Assembly: GCA_030642635.1 (NCBI GenBank)
Contig: DAOWNK010000104.1
Span: 1 to 9,818, forward strand
DNA length: 9,818 bases
Reading direction: 5' to 3'
Source: Pirellulales bacterium
GTDB taxonomy: Bacteria > Planctomycetota > Planctomycetia > Pirellulales > Thermoguttaceae
A program made the translations under genes and the position numbers. Shown here in pieces: positions 1 to 5,446 of this stretch; position 1 is the stretch's first letter, and every line of letters begins with the position of its first letter. Under the pieces are notes generated by a model that saw nothing but the letters and a program-made list of their open reading frames with translations, did not search any database and had not been told where the DNA came from.

Positions 1-186
1 GCTTATACCTTTTTGCCTGCCTATGTTTCACCGCGTGCAAAATGCCCTTGTCGCCGTCATTCGCGTACGTAAGTGGTTTCTGAGCAAGTGGTTGCGTCGC
101 TGGGTATTTTGCGTTTTGCACCGGCGGAATTCGCTGTCAAGGGCAATTCACACCTCGGCGAATCGTCGCAAGTACTGTCGCAAAGC

Positions 187-197
187 CACTTTAAGTG
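187..197. repeat. Short palindrome CACTT-T-AAGTG
   Basis: CACTT at 187-191 is followed by one T and then by its exact complement AAGTG at 193-197. The one-base spacer is too small for a normal RNA hairpin loop, so this fits a DNA palindrome, such as a binding site for a dimeric protein, better than an RNA stem. It is short enough to arise by chance. Confidence 0.3.
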
Positions 198-205
198 CGG
201 TGGAA

Positions 206-239
206 TTTGCACACGTTTTGGCCGCCCAAAACGTGCAAA
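206..239. repeat. Inverted repeat with CCGC tetraloop
   Basis: CGTTTTGG at 214-221 pairs perfectly with CCAAAACG at 226-233 around the four-base loop CCGC. The stem continues outward through A213-T234 and C212-G235. After a two-base bulge at 210-211 it continues as TTTG (206-209) with CAAA (236-239). This makes about 14 pairs. Neither side is followed by a T-run, so it is not a typical intrinsic terminator. Confidence 0.6.
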
Positions 240-323
240 ACTCTTGACTTCGTGATTCAATAAGACGAGGACCACGAAAGCCCGAAATGGCGAAACTACG
301 AGATAAATTGTCAAAGACCTGAT

Positions 324-342
324 GAGCAGCGTCATACTGCTC
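324..342. repeat. Six-base-pair hairpin GAGCAG/CTGCTC
   Basis: GAGCAG at 324-329 is perfectly complementary to CTGCTC at 337-342, with a seven-base loop. It sits between two other hairpins in the same gene-free stretch. It is short and could be chance. Confidence 0.35.
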
Positions 343-368
343 CAACGTGGACAAATGTATCACACCGC

Positions 369-399
369 GCGGCCGATTTCAAGACCGGGAATTGGCCGC
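369..399 (+). repeat. Twelve-pair hairpin favouring plus-strand RNA
   Basis: GCGGCCGATTTC at 369-380 pairs with GGAATTGGCCGC at 388-399 around the seven-base loop AAGACCG. Ten pairs are Watson-Crick and two are G-U wobbles in plus-strand RNA (375 with 393, and 379 with 389). On the minus strand those two positions become A-C mismatches, so the stem is better on the plus strand. No T-run follows. I do not recognise the element. Confidence 0.5.
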
Positions 400-475
400 C
401 TTAAGGAGAACACTGCAGAGGACACAGGGGACGCGAAGATTTTTGGTGACATTTCAGCACCCATCCCTACGTACT

Positions 476-1372
476 TTATGGCCCAATATTCGTTATCCCA
501 ATACTCGTGATCTTCTCGCGGCATATATTCTTGGTTAGTTGTTGGAGTTTGCGGACTCTCCCGGCGAGATACTCCAGTTCGGCCTTGGTGATCTTGTAGT
601 CGCGTTTGTATCGGGCGTCGATGTAGGCCCGCCTGAGCAAATCGAAACGGCGTTTCTGCTGTTTGGTTGCGCGGGGAAAGACCGTGAAGAAATCGGGGTG
701 GAGGTTGCTGGCCCGGCGGACCAACTCTTCGAGGTCGTGCGTCTTTGGTTTGTAGTTGGTGAAGACAAGGATCGTGGCCGTGAAAAAACGCTCCGTCGCT
801 TGGTGGAGTAGAAATGCAGCGTTATTGTAGTCAGGAATTTGCATCATGGTTTCGTAGGCCACATAGAAATTGCTGGCGCTCTTGAACCAATGATTGTAAT
901 CGTCGCGGGCGTGTTTCTGGCGTTGCTTGGGATCGAGCTTTCGGCGCCGGGCGAGCTTGTGCCGACCGTTGTCGAACAGCAATACGCCTTCCCGCTTGAT
1001 GTCGCTGAAAAAATACTGGCCGCGCTGGAGGTCCTTGTTGAGACTCTTGATGTCTTCGACGATAATGCTGGTGGTCGGACGGCCAAGAGCCATACGTTCA
1101 AGACGACGGCCGATGGCGTCGGTCAGGAGGGCTTCGGCGCGCTGCGTCGCGCCGGAACGCTTTTCGGTAACCACCAGCAAATCGAAGTCGCTCTGGTACG
1201 TATAGGTAATGTGGCCCTCGGTGTATTTATCCTCGACCCAATCGCCGCGGGCGTAGGAGCCGAAAAGGATCAGCATGGCCAGGTCGTCGCCGACCAACTC
1301 GCGGATCACGTCGGTGATCTCGCGGAGCCGGGCAGCCTGGTGTTGCGATCGACGAGGAAGTGAGCGTTTCAT
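476..1372 (-). CDS. Fused nucleotidyltransferase (MNT) - HEPN domain protein
   Basis: The 298-residue product joins two domains that are usually separate proteins in HEPN-MNT toxin-antitoxin pairs. Residues about 15-110 form a polymerase-beta-type minimal nucleotidyltransferase. GSYARGDW (38-45) carries the glycine-serine motif, DFD (62-64) gives the paired acidic metal ligands, and E106 after IIV is a candidate third acid. Residues about 150-280 form an alpha-helical HEPN domain, with the helix around LLHQATERFF (188-197), THDLEEL (211-217) and a C-terminal ARYKRDY (253-259). The loop between GSYARGDW and DFD is longer than in minimal MNT proteins. The canonical C-terminal RX4-6H ribonuclease motif is absent; an RDDYNH at 156-161 lies in the first HEPN helix instead. 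The start is supported by GAGG five bases upstream. By family knowledge it could modify a nucleotide, an RNA or a protein, but the substrate is unknown. It is the last of five same-strand genes, after a 275-bp gap. I am confident of the domains and not of the function. Confidence 0.88.
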   Translation of the reverse strand: MKRSLPRRSQHQAARLREITDVIRELVGDDLAMLILFGSYARGDWVEDKYTEGHITYTYQSDFDLLVVTEKRSGATQRAEALLTDAIGRRLERMALGRPTTSIIVEDIKSLNKDLQRGQYFFSDIKREGVLLFDNGRHKLARRRKLDPKQRQKHARDDYNHWFKSASNFYVAYETMMQIPDYNNAAFLLHQATERFFTATILVFTNYKPKTHDLEELVRRASNLHPDFFTVFPRATKQQKRRFDLLRRAYIDARYKRDYKITKAELEYLAGRVRKLQQLTKNICREKITSIGITNIGP

Positions 1373-1404
1373 CGTTTCCTCATATTATCACCGCAATCCT
1401 CTGC

Positions 1405-1434
1405 CGGCAAGTGGAGCTATGTCCACACTTGTCG
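1405..1434 (-). repeat. Hairpin in the leader of the nucleotidyltransferase-HEPN gene
   Basis: CGGCAAGTG at 1405-1413 pairs with CACTTGTCG at 1426-1434 over nine positions around a 12-base loop. Eight pairs are Watson-Crick. The pair at 1407/1432 is a G-T wobble when read on the plus strand and a C-A mismatch on the minus strand. It lies 33 bases upstream of the minus-strand start codon. No T-run follows on the minus strand, so it is not a simple terminator. It may be a leader structure or part of the repeat region. Confidence 0.4.
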
Positions 1435-1487
1435 TGGGCATGTGTCTTTTGGTAAACCGGTTGTCGCGGACGTCTTTTCGGCAGCGG

Positions 1488-1622
1488 GTGGCACGCCCTG
1501 GGGAACGAAGGACGTGGTTGGGAACGCCGGCAGGTGCTGCCTTTTTGATACACTGAGAGGGAGCGTGCCACGCCCATTCGCTACGTCCAGCCACGCCCAT
1601 CACTACGCTCTGGGCGTGCCAC
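1488..1622. repeat. Inverted and direct repeats built on CCACGCCC
   Basis: GTGGCACGCCC at 1488-1498 is perfectly inverted as GGGCGTGCCAC at 1612-1622. Between them GCCACGCCCAT occurs twice in direct orientation, at 1567-1577 and 1590-1600, each followed within two or three bases by CTACG. CACGCCCA at 1592-1599 also forms an eight-pair hairpin with TGGGCGTG at 1611-1618. The terminal inverted repeats around a 113-base core with no coding capacity fit a small non-autonomous element or dispersed repeat unit. I see no target-site duplication that settles the boundaries. Confidence 0.45.
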
Positions 1623-1647
1623 ACGGCGTAGAATCCTGCGGGAAATA

Positions 1648-2982
1648 TCACATTCGGGTCAGTGCAATCTCCGCTGCCTTCACGAGATGGTAGGCGATGG
1701 GCGAGGCGGTCAACGCCGGGTGCGTTCCTATTTGGAAAGTGGCGATATTCTCGGCCGTCATTCGCCTCTGCACGTATGCAGCGACAATGTTGATCATCTC
1801 GCCGACGGCGTCGCCGCCTCGTATCTGGCCGCCGAGTATGACCTGTGAATTGGCCTCGAAGACCAACTTTACTTTCGTTTGTGTGGCTCCGGGCATGTTT
1901 CCCGGATGGCGGTTCGGTCCTTCGGCGCTGGCGGAAACAACCTTGTATCCAAGCTCCTTCGCCGCAGACTCCGTCAATCCGGCGGTTCCCATTGCCAAAT
2001 CTCCTACGGCGGTGGACCACACGCCAATCGTGCCGTCGCTTTCCCGCCGCAGTCCAAACACGTTCGCCCCGGCAATCCGGGCCTCCAACTGTGCAATTGA
2101 GGCGAGCTTCAGCAGAGACGGTCGGCCGCCGAAGAACGAAACCTTCTCGGCGCAGTCGCCACATGCGAAGATCGCCGGGTCGGACGTCTGCGTGGTGCGG
2201 TCGACTGCGATGCCGCCGGTCGGCCCGATGTGCAAGCCGGCGTCTTTGGCCAGCGTAACGTTCGCCCGCGATCCAATGCCCAGTATGACGACGTCGGCCG
2301 ATATACTGGAGCCGTCCTTCAGCTTAACTGCGTTGACTCGTCCATTGCCCAGGATTTCCTTAACCATCGCCGAGGTGCGTATTGTAATGCCTCGCGATCT
2401 GACCAGTTCTTCCATCTCGATACAAAACTCCGCGTCGTAGGCGAGATTCAGGCAGTTTGACGCCAATTCCAGGACCGTTACGTTCTTATCTCCGATCTTG
2501 TTGATTTCGTCGGCGAACTCGATTCCGATGAACCCACAGCCGATGATGACGATCTGCTTCGCCTTTTGGAGTTCCTGTTGCAGCAAGCGGAGATGCTCCA
2601 CGTCTTTGAAGATCGGGAACACACCGTCCATGTCCACGCCCGGTATCGGCGGCCTGGTCGGCAACGAGCCGGTCGCAAGGATCAGCCGCTCGTACCCGAT
2701 CTCTCCCTTACCGGTCAGCAGCCGGCGCCGTTGGCAGTCGATCTTTGTCGCCTCTGCAACCAGCAGGTCGATCCGGTTGTTTTCCAGGATGGCGTCCGGG
2801 ACGAGGTTCTTTTCGGGACTGCCGAGTGTGCCGAAGATATAAGGGATACCGCATGGGATCGAAACCTGCTTTTCCATGCGCACCAGCAGGATACTCTTGT
2901 CCGGGTGGTGCCGCCGGGCCGTTATCGCGCTGGTGATTCCCGCGGCACTCCCGCCGAGTATAACGATATCCACTGTTTTCAT
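1648..2982 (-). CDS. FAD/NAD(P)-dependent pyridine nucleotide-disulfide oxidoreductase, CoA-disulfide reductase/NADH oxidase-like
   Basis: The 444-residue length and layout fit the single-cysteine disulfide reductase group (CoA-disulfide reductase, NADH oxidase, NAD(P)H-sulfur reductase). The N-terminal FAD Rossmann motif is GGSAAG (10-15). The redox cysteine is C44 in PCGIPY, the place of the single active cysteine in this group. LATGSLP (102-108) precedes the NAD(P)H domain, whose nucleotide motif is GCGFIG (148-153). The second FAD motif is IFACGDCAE (271-279). The C-terminal dimerisation domain ends with HPALTASPIAYHL (421-433) and lacks the YAPP-type tyrosine motif of classical CoA-disulfide reductases, so the true substrate may differ: a disulfide, polysulfide, persulfide or oxygen. 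AAGGG seven bases before the ATG supports the start. It lies 24 bp after the radical SAM gene and is probably cotranscribed with it. The protein should be cytoplasmic. The family call is secure and the substrate is not. Confidence 0.93.
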   Translation of the reverse strand: MKTVDIVILGGSAAGITSAITARRHHPDKSILLVRMEKQVSIPCGIPYIFGTLGSPEKNLVPDAILENNRIDLLVAEATKIDCQRRRLLTGKGEIGYERLILATGSLPTRPPIPGVDMDGVFPIFKDVEHLRLLQQELQKAKQIVIIGCGFIGIEFADEINKIGDKNVTVLELASNCLNLAYDAEFCIEMEELVRSRGITIRTSAMVKEILGNGRVNAVKLKDGSSISADVVILGIGSRANVTLAKDAGLHIGPTGGIAVDRTTQTSDPAIFACGDCAEKVSFFGGRPSLLKLASIAQLEARIAGANVFGLRRESDGTIGVWSTAVGDLAMGTAGLTESAAKELGYKVVSASAEGPNRHPGNMPGATQTKVKLVFEANSQVILGGQIRGGDAVGEMINIVAAYVQRRMTAENIATFQIGTHPALTASPIAYHLVKAAEIALTRM

Positions 2983-3006
2983 GGCGTTTCCCTTGTGTTG
3001 ATTTTG

Positions 3007-3939
3007 TTAAAGTGCCTTTGATTTATGCTTGCCGCTGTAGAACAACCTACCGCCGGACGTAGATTTTTGCAAGTGGCCGCCGGCGTCCAGTTCTTCGATG
3101 TATTTGACGACTTCGTTTCGGTGCATACCCAGTCCGTTGGCGATATCCTCCAGAGAGCACGGCCGCCGCTGGATCATCTCCAGTACGTTGTCCCGCCCGG
3201 CCTTGAAGGCGATTTGCTGATGAACGCCGCGGTAGTCGGCGATGACCTCGGCCGGCGGGTCGAACTTTGCCGCAAACCGGACCATCTGCTCGTGCGGCGC
3301 CATTACGGCATAGTCTTCGGTCGTCGGCCGGGTTGCGGTGTTCAGTTGTACGCGGTCTGGCTTAATCCGGCCGACGCAGTCGATGATCTTCTGCAGTTCG
3401 GTTTCAACGGCTGTATGGCCGGCCAGTAGGAACACCTCTAACCAATACTTGCCGTGGTACTCGTTGCGAAACGCGATAAGTCCCTCGAGCATTTGCTCGA
3501 AGGAGATGTCGTCGTGCGGCCGGTTGACGGTCTTGAATACCTCGTCGCACCCGGCGTCCAGCGACGGGACGACCAGGTGGGCGTCAAGGAGTTGCCGACG
3601 AACTTCGTCGTCCCAGAGCAGCGACCCATTGGTCAGCACGGCGATGGGAACATCCGTCATCGAACGAATGCGGCCGATTAACTCGTCGAGCCGCGAGAAC
3701 AGCGTCGGCTCACCGGAGCCGCTTAGCGTGATGTAATCCGGCTTCAAAGCCAGCTTTTCCTTCAACTCCTCAACAACTTCATCCAACGGCGCCCATTCCC
3801 GTCTTTCTATGGTCTTGTCGGTAGTTCGCCCAAGTTGGCAATAGATGCAGTCATAGGTGCACGTCTTAAACGGGACCAGGTCGACGCCCAGCGAGCGACC
3901 CAGCCGTCGGGAAGGAACGGGTCCAAAGATGTATCCCAT
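3007..3939 (-). CDS. Radical SAM protein of COG0731 type with C-terminal winged helix
   Basis: The 310-residue product starts with GPVPSRRLGRSLGVDL (6-21) and then carries CTYDCIYC (27-34), the CxxxCxxC triad that binds the SAM-cleaving 4Fe-4S cluster. SGSGEPTL (73-80) is the glycine-rich SAM-contact motif, and VLTNGS (101-106) fits a later strand of the barrel. This N-terminal pattern belongs to the COG0731 group, which is related in sequence to the TYW1 wybutosine synthesis enzyme, although bacterial members have no settled role. Residues about 247-305 look like a winged helix-turn-helix (LEDIANGLGMHRNEVVKYIEEL) that could bind nucleic acid or act as a substrate-docking unit. GGAG seven bases before the ATG supports the start. 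It sits 60 bp after the HD gene and 24 bp before the flavoprotein gene, which could supply electrons to it; that link is inference. I see no sign of damage. Confidence 0.92.
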   Translation of the reverse strand: MGYIFGPVPSRRLGRSLGVDLVPFKTCTYDCIYCQLGRTTDKTIERREWAPLDEVVEELKEKLALKPDYITLSGSGEPTLFSRLDELIGRIRSMTDVPIAVLTNGSLLWDDEVRRQLLDAHLVVPSLDAGCDEVFKTVNRPHDDISFEQMLEGLIAFRNEYHGKYWLEVFLLAGHTAVETELQKIIDCVGRIKPDRVQLNTATRPTTEDYAVMAPHEQMVRFAAKFDPPAEVIADYRGVHQQIAFKAGRDNVLEMIQRRPCSLEDIANGLGMHRNEVVKYIEELDAGGHLQKSTSGGRLFYSGKHKSKAL

Positions 3940-3966
3940 GGGGTGGCTCCGGTGTTAAAGTTGCTA

Positions 3967-3980
3967 AGCCGCAAGCGGCT
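3967..3980. repeat. Short palindrome AGCCGC-AA-GCGGCT
   Basis: AGCCGC at 3967-3972 and GCGGCT at 3975-3980 are perfect inverted copies around AA. They lie in the 60-bp gap between the HD stop and the radical SAM start. The following bases contain the near repeat AATCCCTAAT and CCCCAATC (3981-3998). From memory, palindromes of this AAGCCGC/GCGGCTT type are frequent between planctomycete genes, so this may be one copy of a dispersed extragenic palindrome. No T-run follows on either strand. Confidence 0.45.
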
Positions 3981-3999
3981 AATCCCTAATCCCCAATCT

Positions 4000-5397
4000 C
4001 TACATATTCGTTACGTCGTCGATCGTTCCGGCGCCTGTGAGCCGATCCATGGCGGCGGCCAGTTCGGTGTTGTGGCGATTGTCGCGGGCGTAGATTCGGC
4101 AGATGCGATAACTGATGGCGATCCGCCGGAACAGCTCGCGGTCGTCGAGGCTGCGTATTTTACCGGTGGCCTGTTCGCACAGGAAATTTTGCCCGGCCGC
4201 CGGTGCATGGGCGCCCGGCCGGTGGACGTGCCGGGCGGTATCTACACGCAGCGGCAGGTTCTTTAGTTCCGTCGGCAGGTTGTCGCGCACGGCCTGCTCG
4301 AAGACCTTTTCGCTGCTGAACACACTACTGCGTTCCGGCTCGTCCGGGGCGAAGAAGATCGTCCGCTCGCAGGCCATCTTCCAGTCGATCTCGCGGTTGA
4401 GGAACCGCTGCCACTGTCGGCCGAGTTCGCGCAAGTCGGCATTGTCGCCGGCCGGCCAGCGGGCGACCTCGGCCAGCAGCGACCATTCGGTCAGCCGTTG
4501 GTATTGGTCCAGGTGTTCCAACGGGTTGCCGGGAAACAGGTACGGCTTGCTTTTGGCAAACAACTCTTGCAACGTCAGGTCGATCGCCCGGACGGTGCGA
4601 TGGAAATAGATCGCCCGGAACAGGTCTGCCCGGACCGAGATAAACCGCACCAGCGCCGAGAGTCCCCGCTCGTGGATTGTAAGACCACGGTGTGTGAACT
4701 CGCTGTAATGCAGCAGCCGTTGCAGGTCGAATGCCTTAGTGCTGTAGCCGGACATGTATGCGTCGCGCAGCACGAAGTCCATGTTGTCGACGGTGTATAG
4801 CCCGCTGAACAGGCTCCGCAGGAATTGCAGCCATTGCGGCGCGTCGTCGGTCGCGTCATCCTTGGGCCGGGTGATAAGCAGTGCGATCTGCTCCGGGTCG
4901 AGCACCTCGTCGTCGTCGAGGCGTCCGTTCGGGTTGCAACGCACCCGGCGGATCATCTCGCCGAGTTCATGGCGTATGATGTGGCTGCCGAGCAGCTCGT
5001 GATTCAGTCCGTAGTCGGCCAGGTAGTGTGCGTCGAAGAAGTGTCCGAACGGTCCATGGCCCACGTCGTGCAGCAACGCCGCGATGCGCATGAGCGATTC
5101 GACGTATCCGCGGCTTGGCGTCTCCGGGCAGACCTCCTTGAGGCTGGGGAACAGCGCCTCTACGGCACGGCCGGCCAGGTGCATCGCCCCGATGACGTGT
5201 TGGAACCGTGTATGCTCGGCGGTCGGGAAGACCCACCATGCGGTTTGCAACTGGTGAATCTGCCGCAGCCGCTGCACCCAGGGGTGGTCGATGATCTGCC
5301 GTTCCGAGACCTCGTCTTGCCCGGCGGCATAAGATGTAAACGGAATATACCCGTGCAACGGGTCGTGGCTGAGTGCCTCGTTTTGGAAATCGCGCAT
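4000..5397 (-). CDS. HD-domain phosphohydrolase, dNTPase/SAMHD1-like (COG1078 type)
   Basis: The 465-residue length is usual for this family. DPLHGYI (12-18) is the typical opening, followed by WVQRLRQIHQLQTAWWVFP (40-58). The metal-binding residues are H67 in TRFQHVIG, H110-D111 in ALLHDVGHGPFGHFFD, and D204 in YTVDNMDFVLRDAY. The order H...HD...D is that of HD hydrolases, and the surrounding sequence matches the COG1078/SAMHD1-like branch, whose members include dNTP triphosphohydrolases. The exact substrate cannot be read from sequence. The protein has no signal peptide or membrane segment and should be cytoplasmic. The start has no clear Shine-Dalgarno sequence, but a stop lies six codons upstream in frame and the DPLHG motif follows at once, so the ATG at 5397 is the best choice. 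It starts 49 bp after the TraB-like gene and probably shares its transcript. Confidence 0.93.
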   Translation of the reverse strand: MRDFQNEALSHDPLHGYIPFTSYAAGQDEVSERQIIDHPWVQRLRQIHQLQTAWWVFPTAEHTRFQHVIGAMHLAGRAVEALFPSLKEVCPETPSRGYVESLMRIAALLHDVGHGPFGHFFDAHYLADYGLNHELLGSHIIRHELGEMIRRVRCNPNGRLDDDEVLDPEQIALLITRPKDDATDDAPQWLQFLRSLFSGLYTVDNMDFVLRDAYMSGYSTKAFDLQRLLHYSEFTHRGLTIHERGLSALVRFISVRADLFRAIYFHRTVRAIDLTLQELFAKSKPYLFPGNPLEHLDQYQRLTEWSLLAEVARWPAGDNADLRELGRQWQRFLNREIDWKMACERTIFFAPDEPERSSVFSSEKVFEQAVRDNLPTELKNLPLRVDTARHVHRPGAHAPAAGQNFLCEQATGKIRSLDDRELFRRIAISYRICRIYARDNRHNTELAAAMDRLTGAGTIDDVTNM

Positions 5398-5446
5398 AAT
5401 CGGTATTATGGCTTATCCGAAAAAATCTGCAACATCTCAAACTGAG

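Larger units (their letters stand above)
1..475. other. Gene-free stretch with several inverted repeats
   Basis: I find no convincing coding region here. The short open frames on both strands have no recognisable motifs and none has a good ribosome binding site. The stretch contains the 8-mer GTGCAAAA or its complement TTTTGCAC at 35-42, 114-121 and 233-240, with a 7/8 match at 205-212. TGCCCTTG at 43-50 is inverted as CAAGGGCA at 138-145. Discrete hairpins lie at 187-197, 206-239, 324-342 and 369-399. On the minus strand this is the region downstream of the nucleotidyltransferase-HEPN gene, but no hairpin here is followed by a T-run on that strand, so I call no terminator. It could be a decayed mobile element, a repeat region or a structured RNA. 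Confidence 0.5.
1373..1647. other. Repeat-rich intergenic region
   Basis: No gene is supported in this gap between the flavoprotein stop and the nucleotidyltransferase-HEPN start. The long minus-strand open frame that crosses it mostly overlaps the flavoprotein gene in another frame and shows no motifs. The gap contains a hairpin near the start of the downstream gene (1405-1434), an 11-bp inverted pair GTGGCACGCCC/GGGCGTGCCAC (1488-1498 and 1612-1622), and two direct copies of GCCACGCCCAT (1567-1577 and 1590-1600). The pattern suggests a dispersed repeat or the remains of a small mobile element. Confidence 0.5.

Noticed and set aside
244..272. TTGACT at 244-249 as a -35 box for a plus-strand transcript.
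   Set aside because: No acceptable -10 box lies 16-18 bases downstream. The nearest AT-rich word is too close.
23..363. Short open frames on both strands at the left end.
   Set aside because: They overlap one another and the inverted repeats and have no motifs. None could be tied to a gene entering from the left.
839..1363. A 174-residue plus-strand open frame opposite the nucleotidyltransferase-HEPN gene.
   Set aside because: It is the antisense shadow of a gene with clear motifs. It has no family resemblance and no ribosome binding site.
1388..2164. A 258-residue minus-strand open frame overlapping the flavoprotein gene.
   Set aside because: It is an alternative frame of the flavoprotein gene, highly rich in arginine, has no motif, and continues into a repeat-rich gap. 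The flavoprotein frame has every family motif.
1697..2440. A 247-residue plus-strand open frame opposite the flavoprotein gene.
   Set aside because: It is antisense to a well-supported gene and low-complexity in serine and proline, as expected from GC-rich codons read backwards.
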